Positions 33,214 through 42,598 of a stretch of 64,000 bases of DNA are shown one piece after another. The translations under genes and the position numbers were made by a program. The notes beneath the pieces are model-generated. The model did no database searches. It was not told the origin of the DNA and worked only from the letters and a program-made list of their open reading frames with translations. Position 1 is the stretch's first letter. Each line of letters begins with the position of its first letter. Origin of the DNA: Agromyces kandeliae (lineage in GTDB: Bacteria; Actinomycetota; Actinomycetes; Actinomycetales; Microbacteriaceae); the NCBI RefSeq assembly GCF_009674665.1, contig NZ_WKJD01000016.1, positions 434,001 to 498,000 on the forward strand. Direction: 5' to 3'.

Positions 33214-33915
33214 TCAGCGCACCGGCCGCTCCTCCTCGAGTCGCGTCGACTCGCGCCCCCACCACGTCGTGACGTCGACGCCGTGGTTCTCGGCGTCGGC
33301 GAGCGTCCACCACTCGGGCGCGGCGGAGTCGTCGGCGATGCGGCCGCCCGCGGCGAGCGCGGCCTCGATGCGCGCATGGACCTGGTCGTGCGGCACGCAC
33401 ACGTCGACGTGCATGCGCCCGCGCTGCGGGCCGACCCGTCCCTCGGGCTGCAGGAACACGGATGACCCGCGGCGGAGCGGGTCGACGAGGTGCGTGTCGT
33501 TCGGGCGCACGTACCCGAGCACCGCGGTCCAGAACGGCGTGACCTCCGCCGACGGCGGCGACGCGACCGCCGTCTGCACGACCTGGAGCACCGAGGCATC
33601 CGCCACCAGGCCGTGGTCGCGCGCGACCGTCGAGATGATCCGGGCGACGTCGACGTCGCGCGTGCTGAGGTCACGGACGTCGCGGCTGATGAGCTTCACC
33701 GCCACGCCCTCGTGCCGCAGGTCGATGTCGGGCTCGTGGCGCACGACCTCGTCGATCGCGGTGATGGCCGCGACGAACCGCGAGGCCTCCGCGTACGACG
33801 ACGTGCGGAAGAACGCGTGCGCGCCCCAGTAGAGCACCCGCCAGTCGTCGACGCCCTCGGAATCGTGGAACTGCTGCGGCGAGATCGCGTCGGGCGGGAC
33901 ATCCATGCGACCCAT
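33214..33915 (-). CDS. Pterin-4a-carbinolamine dehydratase-like and glyoxalase/VOC fusion protein
   Basis: 233 residues from ATG 33915 (a second in-frame ATG at 33906 is possible; neither has a good ribosome binding site). Residues about 15-110 resemble the pterin carbinolamine dehydratase fold: WRVLYWGAHAFFRT, then RHEPDIDLRHEGVAVKL, and DLSTRDVDVARIIS. The second half (about 125-225) has the VOC pattern with FWTAVLGY and HVDVCVPHDQ. This two-domain order is known in actinobacteria, where function is unproven. The dehydratase active-site His triad appears only partly kept. Confidence 0.75.
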   Translation of the reverse strand: MGRMDVPPDAISPQQFHDSEGVDDWRVLYWGAHAFFRTSSYAEASRFVAAITAIDEVVRHEPDIDLRHEGVAVKLISRDVRDLSTRDVDVARIISTVARDHGLVADASVLQVVQTAVASPPSAEVTPFWTAVLGYVRPNDTHLVDPLRRGSSVFLQPEGRVGPQRGRMHVDVCVPHDQVHARIEAALAAGGRIADDSAAPEWWTLADAENHGVDVTTWWGRESTRLEEERPVR

Positions 33916-34074
33916 GCTCGCTGCGCCCGCCGACACTCGCAACGGCCCTCCGAAACCCGCCGGTCCCACGCGCTCCGAGCGATCCCCGAAGCGGAACCGG
34001 GGCGGGAGGAGCACAATGGAGGGGCAGCGTCGGCGCGATCCGACCGTCGATGACGACCAGTCGAGGAGGAAGAC

Positions 34075-34275
34075 ATGAGCGCTGCGACGAGCATCCACGA
34101 GACACCCCAGCACGGCGGCTCCGCCCCGTGGGCCGATCCCGGATGGAGCGGGGCGATGGCCTTCACCGGGCCGGTTCACCTGCACGACCGCTTCGAATCC
34201 GCGCCGCCCCGGCGCACCGAGGGCGGCCTGTGGGCGACGATCACGCGTCTCTTCGGTGCGGGCCCGCGCGACTGA
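34075..34275 (+). CDS. Small hypothetical protein
   Basis: 66 residues, preceded by GAGGAGGAAGAC, an excellent ribosome binding site. It is polar with several His and Trp residues (PWADPGWSGAMAFTGPVHLHD) and ends in an amphipathic segment (LWATITRLFG). No known family; perhaps a peripheral membrane or metal-binding peptide. Confidence 0.6.
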   Translation: MSAATSIHETPQHGGSAPWADPGWSGAMAFTGPVHLHDRFESAPPRRTEGGLWATITRLFGAGPRD

Positions 34276-34338
34276 CCGTCGCCGTTCGGAACATCCGACG
34301 CGCGGGGTCGCATCCTCAGCCGCAGCGCGTGAGCACCC

Positions 34339-34968
34339 TCAGCCGAGCAGCATCGCCGACATGGCCAGCACCATGACCGCCATGCCGGCGGCATCCGCAC
34401 CGCGCAGGCGCGCGGCGATCACGGCCCGCGACGGGGGCGTTCCCGGCTGGCGCGTCCCGCGCCAGGTCGTCACGGCCGACCAGGCCGAGTACCCCGCGAA
34501 TGCGACCGCGGCGGCGACCACGGCGGGAGCGAGGCCGACTCCCCCGTGGGTCCCGTGCGCCGACGCGGATGTCGCGGCCACCCCGGCCGAGTGACCCGGG
34601 TGCGCGACCGCGACGAGCGACGCCGTCACGACCAGCCCGAGCGCACGGTGCAGGTCGACGTGCCCGACCCGCCCCGCGACCCGGCCGGTCCCGACGACGA
34701 GCAGGGCAGTGAGCACCATCGCGGCGGCCCAGCCGATCGACCGGCCGGCCCAGCCGGTGGCGCCGGCGCCGGCGAGCGACATGTCGAGCATCGCGCCGAG
34801 CATGAGCAGCGCGGCGAGCACGGGCAGCGCCCGCCGGGCAGCGGCCGCGGCCCGCGCACGGCGCCCGGCCGACCCCGAGGAGGGGGCCGACCAGGCGCCG
34901 ACGCCGACCGAGCAGCAGACGCCGAGCGAGGCGGGGATCACCATGCCCGCCGCGAGCAGCTCGGTCAT
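34339..34968 (-). CDS. DUF5134-like multi-helix membrane protein
   Basis: 209 residues with hydrophobic helices at about 5-25, 49-67, 78-97, 109-121, 145-166 and 188-208. An early CC pair, LGAMLDMSLAGAG in helix 2 and a final LRGADAAGMAVMVLAMSAMLL fit DUF5134, actinobacterial membrane proteins often next to copper-related genes. It starts 19 bp after the stop of the copper amine oxidase on the same strand, so the two may be cotranscribed, and a copper-supply role is conceivable. Confidence 0.7.
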   Translation of the reverse strand: MTELLAAGMVIPASLGVCCSVGVGAWSAPSSGSAGRRARAAAAARRALPVLAALLMLGAMLDMSLAGAGATGWAGRSIGWAAAMVLTALLVVGTGRVAGRVGHVDLHRALGLVVTASLVAVAHPGHSAGVAATSASAHGTHGGVGLAPAVVAAAVAFAGYSAWSAVTTWRGTRQPGTPPSRAVIAARLRGADAAGMAVMVLAMSAMLLG

Positions 34969-34987
34969 CGCGTCATCCGATCCGGGC

Positions 34988-37030
34988 TCAGTGACCGCAG
35001 CTGCACGCCGCGCCGGCGTCGCCCGCGCAGTGCGCGCAGCCGGCGTGACCGTGCGCGTCGCCGTGCGCCGACCCCGTCGCGTGCGATCCGGTGCCGTGCG
35101 CGGTCGTCGCCGGCACGTTCAGCGCGGGGTTGCGGTCGAAGAAGCCGTACGGCTTCAGCGTGAACTTCGCGTGGTCGACCGGCATGACGGGCCAGTCCTC
35201 CGGGCGCGGGAAGTGCGTCGGGCCGAAGGTGTGCCAGAGCACGATGTCCTCGCCGTCGACCGAGCGGTCGCCCGCGCGGTACTTCGCGAGGCCGTCGCCG
35301 CCCGGGTTCTGGTGGACGAAGTCGCCCGCGGCGTAGCGCTCGGCCGGGTCGTACTGCGTGACGAAGAGGTGCTTCGTCGCGAACTCGGCGCGCTCCGCGA
35401 TGGACGACGACGGGTCGGCGAGCAGCGTCGGCGTCTGCGACGGGTGCAGCACGTAGCCGGTCGGCTGGCCGAGCCGGTTGGTGCGCTCGGTGTTGACGAT
35501 GTGCCAGGCGCGACCGACCGAGGCATCCGCCTCGCGGGCGGCATCCGCCTCGGTCGCCAGCCGCGTCCGCGAGAACGTGAAGCCGTTGCCGTGCTCGTTC
35601 CCGGGTCCGATCGGCACGCGCACCGCATCGACCTCGTCGACCGCGTTCGCCAGGCCGTCCACCATCATGTCGAGGCGGAAGTTGAACAGGTGCTGGTGGT
35701 TCGGCGCCCCGAGGCCCGGCGCGACCTGCGTCGCGTACGGGTACCCCTCCTCCGGGTAGGCCGACGAGAAGAGGATGCCGGTGAGCTTCGCCTCGCACTC
35801 GATCGTGCCGTCGAGGTAGAGGTACCAGTAGAAGCCGTAGTCGTAGTTGCCGACGGTCGTGAAGAAGCTGATCACGAGCCGGCGGGCGCGGCGCACCTCG
35901 TCGGACCCGGTGAACATGTCGCTGTGCTTCCACAGCGTGCCGTAGTCCTCCTCGTGCATGCAGATGCCGTTCTCGATGGTCGTCGGCTGCCCGAGCTCGT
36001 CGGCGAACGTCGCGTCGAAGTACTTGATCTCGCCGAGGCAGTCGCAGCCGAGCTTCAGCGAGTTGGTGAACCGGCCGAAGAGGTACTCGCCCGTGTCGAA
36101 GTAGTTCTGCCAGAAGCGCGACGCCGACGGGTCGCCGTACGGCACGAGCATCTCCGAGACGCTCGCGCGGTAGATCACCGAGCGCTCCTCCTCGCCGTCG
36201 ACGATGCGCAGGCGACGCAGGATGAGGCCCTCGCGCGGGTCGAAGCCGATCTGGAAGCGCCAGTTCGCCCACGAGACCTCGTCGCCGTCGACCTCGAAGC
36301 TCGGGCCGGCGGGCTGGGTGATCACGAGCGGCTTCAGCGACGCCAGCGGCGGCCCCTGCAGCGCGGGGTCGTCGAAGTTGCCGTGCTCCTCGGGCACCGG
36401 CAGGAGCGCGTCGTCGACGAGGCGCGTGATCTTCCGCGCGATGACGTCGACGTACGCCGCGAGGCCGTCGACCGGGTGCGCCCACGGGTGGTCCTGCGGC
36501 CCGTCCTGGCGGAAGGCGAACACGCGCAGCATCCGCGTGCCCTCCTCCTCCTCGTAGCCGTAGTGGCCGGCCGACAGCGGCACGCACACGACCCGGTCGT
36601 GCGTCACGCCGCGCTTGGCGAGCGCCGCGTGCCAGCGCGGGTCCTCGGCGACGATGTCGCCGACCATCTCGAACTCCTCGACGAGGATCGGCAGCTGCCC
36701 CTCGGAGCCGTCGAGCACGGCGGTGCTCCGCACCGCGCCGTCGGTGAGCGAGACGAGCACGTCGAGCGAGCGCCCGTCGGCGAGGTCGAGCAGCATGACG
36801 CGCGCGCGGCGCTCGGGCAGCGGGCCGCCCGCCTGCCAGTCGAGCACCTCGAGCTTGTGCGGCTCGTCGAGCCCGACGTAGGCGAAGCGGACGGATGCCG
36901 CGAGCGCGAGCTCCGCGACGAGCAGGTCGCGCACGGCCGTGATCTCGGCGGCGGTGAGGTCGCTCAGGGGGTGCGGCAGGCCCGCCGCGGCCGGCGAGGT
37001 CTCGCCGAGGGTGAGGTCGGTGATGGTCAT
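34988..37030 (-). CDS. Primary amine oxidase (copper-containing, TPQ)
   Basis: 680 residues from ATG 37030 with AAGGAG upstream. The enzyme oxidises primary amines to aldehydes, releasing ammonia and hydrogen peroxide. The Tyr that becomes topaquinone is about residue 396 in GNYDYGFYW; a copper-ligand pair is in NHQHLFNF; the catalytic Asp region is in YFDTGEYLFG. There is no signal peptide, so it is likely cytosolic, as in Arthrobacter-type enzymes. The last 35 residues are unusually rich in His and Cys (HGDAHGHAGCAHC, then CSCGH) and may bind or receive copper. It heads an amine-catabolism cluster with permeases, IclR regulator and a glutamine-synthetase-like ligase. Confidence 0.95.
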   Translation of the reverse strand: MTITDLTLGETSPAAAGLPHPLSDLTAAEITAVRDLLVAELALAASVRFAYVGLDEPHKLEVLDWQAGGPLPERRARVMLLDLADGRSLDVLVSLTDGAVRSTAVLDGSEGQLPILVEEFEMVGDIVAEDPRWHAALAKRGVTHDRVVCVPLSAGHYGYEEEEGTRMLRVFAFRQDGPQDHPWAHPVDGLAAYVDVIARKITRLVDDALLPVPEEHGNFDDPALQGPPLASLKPLVITQPAGPSFEVDGDEVSWANWRFQIGFDPREGLILRRLRIVDGEEERSVIYRASVSEMLVPYGDPSASRFWQNYFDTGEYLFGRFTNSLKLGCDCLGEIKYFDATFADELGQPTTIENGICMHEEDYGTLWKHSDMFTGSDEVRRARRLVISFFTTVGNYDYGFYWYLYLDGTIECEAKLTGILFSSAYPEEGYPYATQVAPGLGAPNHQHLFNFRLDMMVDGLANAVDEVDAVRVPIGPGNEHGNGFTFSRTRLATEADAAREADASVGRAWHIVNTERTNRLGQPTGYVLHPSQTPTLLADPSSSIAERAEFATKHLFVTQYDPAERYAAGDFVHQNPGGDGLAKYRAGDRSVDGEDIVLWHTFGPTHFPRPEDWPVMPVDHAKFTLKPYGFFDRNPALNVPATTAHGTGSHATGSAHGDAHGHAGCAHCAGDAGAACSCGH

Positions 37031-37112
37031 GGGTGGTGCTCCTTCTGGTGCCGGGGGCGGATGCCGCGGGACCCGGGTGTGAGCACGGGCCCCGCGGCGG
37101 TCTTCGAATGGG

Positions 37113-38594
37113 TCAGGCGCTGATCGCCTCGGTGATGCGCTGGTAGGTCTCGGGGCTGGTGCGCCGGAGGTACAGCGCCTGCAGGTAGCCGAAGACGGGC
37201 AGCGCGACGATGACCGCGAGGCAGATCCAGCTGACGGCGCCGAAGACCGGGTTGCCCGCGGCATCCACGTCGCTGACCATGAACGGGAAGTAGGCGACGA
37301 TCACGGCCGCCGAGAAGACCAGCCCGATGAGGCCGAGGATCGGCGCGACGACCGTGTTCCACGGGCGGGTGTCGGCCTTCGTCCGCACGAAGTAGGCGAT
37401 GATCGCGATGCTCGTGATCGACATGAGCACGATGATGCCGAGCGTCGCGATGCCCGCGAGCCAGGTGAAGACCTGGGCGACGGGGTCCATGCCGAGCAGG
37501 GCGAACGCGGCGATCGCGACGGCGGCGGTCGCGGTCTGCACGAGCGACGACGTGTGCGGCGACAGGTGCTTGTGGTGCACCTTGCCGAGGCTCGCGGGCA
37601 GCACGCCCGCGTTGCTCATCGAGAGCTGGTAGCGCGAGACGACGTTGTGGAACGAGAGCACGCAGGCGAACATGCCGGTGATGATGAGCACGTTGATCGC
37701 GATCTCGCCGACCGGGCCGAGGTAGGCGAGCGCCGTCGCGATGACGAGCCCGCCGGGGTCGTTCGTCGCGGCCTCGACGACGCCGGAGGGACCCCACGCC
37801 ATGACGACGCCCCAGCTGACGAACGTGTAGAACAGCGCGATGCCGATGACGGCGATGTACGTGGCCTTCGGGATGGTGCGGTTCGGGTCGCGCGCCTCGT
37901 CGCGGAAGATCGCGGTCGCCTCGAAGCCGATGAACGCGGCGACGGCGAACATGAGGCCGACGCCCGGTGCGCCGGAGACGATCTCGCTCGGCACGAAGGT
38001 CTCGAGCGAGAGCCCCTCGGCGCCGCCCTTGAGCACGACGGCGATGGTCATGACGACCGCGATGCCCACCTCGAGCACGAGCAGCACGGCGAGCACCTTC
38101 GAGCTCAGGTCGATGTGGCGGTAGCCGAGCACGCCGACGAGCGCGATCACGGCGAGCGCCCAGAGCCACCACGGCAGGTCGGGACCCCCGAGGCCGGCGA
38201 CCGAGACGCCGATGATGTAGCCGACGTAGCCGTGCACGGCGACCTGCACGGTCGTGTACGTGAGCCACGCGAGGTAGGCGGTGGCCAGGCCCATCGGGCG
38301 GCCGAGGCCGTAGCCGGCGTAGGTGAAGAACGCACCGGGCTTCGGCACGTGGCGGGTCATGGCGACGAAGCCGACGGAGAAGAGCAGCATCACGACGCCG
38401 GCGAACACGAACAGCGACGGGAAGCCGACGCCGTTGCCGAAGGCGATGCCGAGCGGCACGGAGCCGCCGACGACGGTGAGCGGCGATGCGGCCGCGACGA
38501 CCATGAAGACGATGGCGGTGACGCCGAGCGAGCCGCTGAGGGTGCGCGGCGCCCGGGTCTCGGCGGGTGCGGCCGAGTCCTGCTGGGTGGTCAT
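37113..38594 (-). CDS. APC-family amino acid or amine permease
   Basis: 493 residues from ATG 38594, AAAGGGATC upstream. About 12 hydrophobic helices; the first contains VVAAASPLTVVGG, the family-typical broken helix with Gly-rich stretch, and helix 6 region has GFEATAIFRDEARDPNRTIP, the conserved loop of APC transporters. It lies 82 bp upstream of the amine oxidase on the same strand, so uptake of the oxidase substrate is the likely role. Divergent from a second permease. Confidence 0.9.
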   Translation of the reverse strand: MTTQQDSAAPAETRAPRTLSGSLGVTAIVFMVVAAASPLTVVGGSVPLGIAFGNGVGFPSLFVFAGVVMLLFSVGFVAMTRHVPKPGAFFTYAGYGLGRPMGLATAYLAWLTYTTVQVAVHGYVGYIIGVSVAGLGGPDLPWWLWALAVIALVGVLGYRHIDLSSKVLAVLLVLEVGIAVVMTIAVVLKGGAEGLSLETFVPSEIVSGAPGVGLMFAVAAFIGFEATAIFRDEARDPNRTIPKATYIAVIGIALFYTFVSWGVVMAWGPSGVVEAATNDPGGLVIATALAYLGPVGEIAINVLIITGMFACVLSFHNVVSRYQLSMSNAGVLPASLGKVHHKHLSPHTSSLVQTATAAVAIAAFALLGMDPVAQVFTWLAGIATLGIIVLMSITSIAIIAYFVRTKADTRPWNTVVAPILGLIGLVFSAAVIVAYFPFMVSDVDAAGNPVFGAVSWICLAVIVALPVFGYLQALYLRRTSPETYQRITEAISA

Positions 38595-38669
38595 GTCGAT
38601 CCCTTTCGACGAGAGCGGGGGTGGGGCGGATGCCGCACAGCCTCTCGGACGCGTGTTGCGTCGATGTCG

Positions 38670-38693
38670 GGCGCCGGTAACGCTTCCGGCGCC
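38670..38693. promoter_or_regulatory. Palindrome in divergent permease promoter region
   Basis: GGCGCCGG at 38670-38677 is mirrored by CCGGCGCC at 38686-38693 around TAACGCTT. It lies between the two divergent permease genes and is a candidate operator for the IclR regulator encoded downstream. Confidence 0.5.
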
Positions 38694-38698
38694 GCAAG

Positions 38699-38725
38699 TG
38701 AGACGCCGAGTGCGACGCCGTCTCA
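38699..38725. promoter_or_regulatory. Second palindrome in divergent permease promoter region
   Basis: TGAGACG at 38699-38705 is mirrored by CGTCTCA at 38719-38725. Together with the palindrome 6 bp away it covers the probable promoters of both permease genes. Two adjacent palindromes fit cooperative binding of a dimeric or tetrameric regulator. Confidence 0.5.
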
Positions 38726-38850
38726 TTCGGGCGTCATCGGCCCGAAACATCGGGAACGCAGGCGGGAAACGGATGCCGCCTAGGCTCGCGTGACCCGCCC
38801 CCGCGCGATCAGCACGCCAGCACGCCCGCACCACCCCGAGGAGCCCGCCG

Positions 38851-40374
38851 ATGTCCGCCCTGGAACGCGCGATCGCGAACCCCGAACCCGTTCCGGGCCT
38901 CGACGCCGAGTCCCCGGTCGCGGGCCTCGCCCGCCGCAGCGTCGGCGGCATCGAGGTGCTCGCCCAGTCGGTCTCGGCCGTCGCCCCCGCGGGCGCGGCG
39001 CTCACCATCCCCGCGATCATCGCCGCGGTCACCGGCTCGGCGTCGCTGCTGCCGATGCTCGTCGCGGCGGGCGTCACGCTGCTCGTGGCATCCACCATCA
39101 CGCAGTTCAGCCGCCGCATGGCCGCCCCCGGCGGCGTCTCGGCGTACATCGCCCGCGGGCTGGGTTCGACCGCGGCGCTCATCGGCGGCGTCGCGCAGCT
39201 GATCGGCTACGGGTTCGTGGCGATGTTCGCCCTCGCGGGCACGGTGTACACGACCCTGTCGCTCGCCGACTTCGTCGCGCCCTCGGGCGTGGCATCGGAC
39301 GTGGCGACCGGCGGCTGGGCGGTCACGCTCATGGTGCTGTTCGGCGCGCTCGCGCTGTGGATCCTCGTGCGCGGCATCCGCCGCTCCGCCCGTGTGACGC
39401 TCGTCGTCGAGGTCGTGTCGGTCGGCGCGATCGCCCTGCTCACGGTGGCGTTCCTCGTCGTGCTCTGGGCGACGGATGCCCCGCGGATGGCGAACCGCAC
39501 GTTCGCGGTGTTCGATCCGACCGGCATCGACGGGCCCGAGCTGCTCGTCGCGACCGCGCTGGCGATGACCGCCCTCGTCGGCTTCGAGAGCGCGTCGACG
39601 CTCGGCGGCGAGGCGAAGCGGCCGCTGCTCGCGATCCCGCGCGCGATCGTCTGGACCGTGTTCGTCTCGGCGGGCCTCTACCTGCTCACCGGGTACGCGC
39701 AGCTGGCCGGCGGCGACGCCGCCGACCTGCGCGGCGGCGACGGCTTCTTCCCGGTCGACGGCCTGACCGCGGGCCTCGGGATGCCGTGGCTCGGCGCCGT
39801 GCTCGAACTCTCGATCGCCGCGTCGCTGTTCGCGTGCCTCATCGCCTCGGCGACCGCGATGACCCGCGTGCTCTTCGCACTCTCCCGCGAGGGCCTGCTG
39901 CCACGCGCGCTCGGCCGTACGAGGCGCCGGTCTGGCACGCCCGTCGCGGCCGTCGCGCTCACGATGCTGCTCGTCACGGCAGTGCCGGCCGTGTCGGTGC
40001 TGCTCGGCGCGCAGATCTGGCCGACCATGCAGTGGCTGCTGCTCGGCGCCGCGACCGGCTACCTCGTCGCCTACTTCCTCGCGTGCGTCGCGGCGCCCGT
40101 GTTCCTCTGGCGCATCGGCGAGTCGGGCTGGCGCTCGACGCTGGTCGCCGCGGCCGGGGCGATCGCCGTGGTCGTGATCCTCGTCGCCTACCTCGCCGTC
40201 GAGTGGACGGGCGCGCGCGCCGTCGCCGCCTGGGTCATCGTCGGCGTGCTCGGCGTCACCGTGCTGCTCGCCGCCTGGCGCGCGGCGTTCGCACTGCGGC
40301 ATCCGCGCATCCGGGGCGTGTACGACGTGCCCACGATCGCCGACGTGTGGGGCGGCCGCCGTGGCGGCGCCTGA
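38851..40374 (+). CDS. APC-family permease
   Basis: 507 residues from ATG 38851 with GAGGAG upstream. About 12-14 hydrophobic helices; helix 1 has VSAVAPAGAALTIP, helix 3 region APGGVSAYIARGLG, and the conserved loop GFESASTLGGEAKRPLLAIPRA identifies the APC superfamily (split here: GFESASTLGGE and AIPRA are the key parts). It is only distantly similar to the divergent permease, so the two probably carry different substrates. It overlaps the IclR gene by 14 bases, which argues for one operon. Confidence 0.9.
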   Translation: MSALERAIANPEPVPGLDAESPVAGLARRSVGGIEVLAQSVSAVAPAGAALTIPAIIAAVTGSASLLPMLVAAGVTLLVASTITQFSRRMAAPGGVSAYIARGLGSTAALIGGVAQLIGYGFVAMFALAGTVYTTLSLADFVAPSGVASDVATGGWAVTLMVLFGALALWILVRGIRRSARVTLVVEVVSVGAIALLTVAFLVVLWATDAPRMANRTFAVFDPTGIDGPELLVATALAMTALVGFESASTLGGEAKRPLLAIPRAIVWTVFVSAGLYLLTGYAQLAGGDAADLRGGDGFFPVDGLTAGLGMPWLGAVLELSIAASLFACLIASATAMTRVLFALSREGLLPRALGRTRRRSGTPVAAVALTMLLVTAVPAVSVLLGAQIWPTMQWLLLGAATGYLVAYFLACVAAPVFLWRIGESGWRSTLVAAAGAIAVVVILVAYLAVEWTGARAVAAWVIVGVLGVTVLLAAWRAAFALRHPRIRGVYDVPTIADVWGGRRGGA

Positions 40375-41101
40375 CGAGCGATCGGATGCCGCGGCATCCG
40401 TCGCCCATGCACCGGGCGGGTCGCCCGGACCGGCGGGTGCGCCCGCGAAAGGCGCCGCGGTCGGCGGCGTCGAGCTGCGCGCGCGCCAGCCGAAGGCGAT
40501 CCAGCACGCCCTCCACGTGCTCGAGGAGGTCGCCCGCATCGGACCCGGCGTGACCGCGCAGCAGGTGTCGCGGAGCCTCGGGATGCCGAGGGCCACCGCC
40601 TACCGCCTGCTCAACCTGCTCGTGCAGGAGGAGTACCTCGTGCGCCTGCCCGACCTGTCGGGCTTCGCGCTCGGCAGCAAGGTCACCCAGCTCGCGACGC
40701 TCGTGCCCACCCCGCCGCCCCCGCGCGCCGTGCGCCGGGTCGTCGAGGAGCTCCGCGGCAGCGTGCGCGCCGGCGTGCATCTCGTCCGCTACGACGGCGG
40801 CATCCTCCACATCGTCGACGCCGACCCCGACTTCCCGTTCAGCGACGAGGTGCGCATCTCGCGCGACCCGCACGTCTCCGCCCTCGGGGCGCTCCTCCTC
40901 GACCCATCGCGCGACCACGCCCGCATGGACTCCCCCATCGACCGCGGACGCGCGTGCCTCGCCGTGCCCATCCGCGACGACCGCGGCACGCTCGTCGCCG
41001 GCCTCGCCCTCGCCTCGACGCCGGCCCGCCTCGCCGACCCCGGCCCGGCGCGCGCGACCCTCGTCGACGCGGCCGCGCGCCTGGAGCCGCTGCTGGCGTG
41101 A
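40361..41101 (+). CDS. IclR-family transcriptional regulator
   Basis: 246 residues from GTG 40361 (a later start near the HTH cannot be excluded since the first 35 residues are Ala/Pro-rich). The winged helix lies at about 40-95 (QPKAIQHALHVLEEVARIG, then GVTAQQVSRSLGMPRATAYR), followed by a shortened effector-binding domain (about 110-245). It probably controls the amine cluster; two palindromes between the divergent permease genes are candidate sites. The effector domain is about 30 residues shorter than usual. Confidence 0.88.
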   Translation: MAAPDERSDAAASVAHAPGGSPGPAGAPAKGAAVGGVELRARQPKAIQHALHVLEEVARIGPGVTAQQVSRSLGMPRATAYRLLNLLVQEEYLVRLPDLSGFALGSKVTQLATLVPTPPPPRAVRRVVEELRGSVRAGVHLVRYDGGILHIVDADPDFPFSDEVRISRDPHVSALGALLLDPSRDHARMDSPIDRGRACLAVPIRDDRGTLVAGLALASTPARLADPGPARATLVDAAARLEPLLA

Positions 41102-41129
41102 GGCCGCGACGCGGCGGCGGCGACCGCGC

Positions 41130-42473
41130 TCAGTACTTCCAGCGCACGAGCTCGGCGACGTCCTCCGGCACGTGCTCGCCGTACGCCTCCCACTCGTGCT
41201 GGCGCGTCGCGACGTACGCGTCGACGAGCACGTCGCCGAAGACGCCGCGGTAGAACTCGCTCGACTCGAGGCGGTGCAGCGCCGAGCCGAGGTCGGCGGG
41301 CAGCGGGCGGATGCCGGCGGATCGCCGCTGCGCGGCCGTGAGGGTCGAGGGGTCGACGCGCACGGGCCTCGGGGGCGTCGCGTCGCGCGTCACCCCGTCG
41401 ACCGCGGCCGAGATGATCGCGGCGGTCGCGAGGTACGGGTTGGCCGCGCCGTCCACGGGCTTGACCTCGATGTTCGACTGCTCGGCGCCCATGCCCGCCT
41501 GGCCGGGCACGAAGCGGATCGCCGCCTCGCGGTTGCCCGCACCCCAGCAGACGTCGGCGCCCGCCCAGGCGTGCGGGCGCAGCCGGTGGAACGAGAGCAC
41601 GCTGCCGCCGAGCAGTGCCACGCCCTCCTCGAGGCGGTCGAGGATGCCGGCGATCATGTTCGCGCCGACGGGCGTGACGCCGAGCTTGGCCTTCGGGTCG
41701 GCGAAGACGTTGCGCCCGTCGCGTCGCGCCGACACGTGCACGTGGCATCCGTTCGTCGAACCGCCCACGATCGGCACCGGAGCGAACGACACCATGAGCC
41801 CCTGCTTGTGGGCGACGCGAGTCAGCACGACGCGGGCCAGGGCGAGGTCGTCGACGGCGGCGAGCGGGTCGCGCGGCGCGAACGCGAACTCGAGCTGGCC
41901 GGTGCCGAACTCGGGGTGCATCTGGTCGACCGGCACGCCGGCCACGTCGAGCGCCTCGAGCGCCGCGAAGGCGAACGCCTCGAGCTCGAGCAGCGCGCGC
42001 GTCGAGTACGCCGGGCCGGTCGTGGCCGGCACGGGCGGCTCGCCCTCGACGGGCGACGGGCGGAACACGGTGCACTCGAGCTCGAACCCGACGAGGAAGG
42101 TCAGCCGGGCGTCCTCGGCGTCGTCGACCACGCGGCGCAGCGCGGTGCGCTGGCACGTGGGGTGCGGCGACCCGTCGAGCGAGAACAGGTCGGCGGGGGC
42201 CCATGCGAGCCGCGCCTCGCGGTCGAGCATGGCCATCGACGACGTGTCGGCGATGCCCCGCAGGTCGCCCACGACGGGGTCGACGTCGGGGATGGCGTTC
42301 AGGTGGTCGTCGACCGAGAACAGCACGCCGACGCTGTTCGAGATCGTGACGCCGTGCGTGCTCGCCGACAGCAGCTTCCGGTGCGGCAGCACCTTCACGC
42401 GCGAGATGCCGGCGTTGTCGACATGGCACACGAGCAGGGCGCGGATGTCGTCGAAGCGCACGGATCGGTTCAT
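41130..42473 (-). CDS. Glutamine-synthetase-like ligase (gamma-glutamylamide synthetase type)
   Basis: 447 residues from ATG 42473 with GGAGGAG upstream. The catalytic domain shows LVGFELECTVF, HPEFGTGQLEFAFA, NGCHVHVS and CWGAGNREAAIR, all equivalents of glutamine synthetase metal- and ATP-binding motifs. They differ enough from GlnA (for example the missing NGSGMH form) to suggest another acceptor than ammonia. In Streptomyces, related GlnA3 and GlnA4 link glutamate to polyamines or ethanolamine. Next to an amine oxidase and permeases, gamma-glutamylation of an amine is the best proposal. The 3' end is convergent with the IclR gene. Confidence 0.85.
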   Translation of the reverse strand: MNRSVRFDDIRALLVCHVDNAGISRVKVLPHRKLLSASTHGVTISNSVGVLFSVDDHLNAIPDVDPVVGDLRGIADTSSMAMLDREARLAWAPADLFSLDGSPHPTCQRTALRRVVDDAEDARLTFLVGFELECTVFRPSPVEGEPPVPATTGPAYSTRALLELEAFAFAALEALDVAGVPVDQMHPEFGTGQLEFAFAPRDPLAAVDDLALARVVLTRVAHKQGLMVSFAPVPIVGGSTNGCHVHVSARRDGRNVFADPKAKLGVTPVGANMIAGILDRLEEGVALLGGSVLSFHRLRPHAWAGADVCWGAGNREAAIRFVPGQAGMGAEQSNIEVKPVDGAANPYLATAAIISAAVDGVTRDATPPRPVRVDPSTLTAAQRRSAGIRPLPADLGSALHRLESSEFYRGVFGDVLVDAYVATRQHEWEAYGEHVPEDVAELVRWKY

Positions 42474-42598
42474 GCCGGGTCTCCTCCCAGCCGGGGTCCC
42501 GGTCGGGGGAGGTCGGGCCCGGCGCTCGGGATCAGTATGCACCCGGCGCGTTTCGCGCGGTTTTCGCGTGCGGGGCGTTCCGACGGCGGTCGCCGGCG

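Noticed and set aside
33214..33915. Protein as an ordinary glyoxalase
   Set aside because: The first half has pterin dehydratase-like sequence, so a fusion is a better description.
34709..37123. Plus-strand open frame of about 800 codons
   Set aside because: It is antisense to the amine oxidase gene, and its composition is that of a mirrored GC-rich gene.
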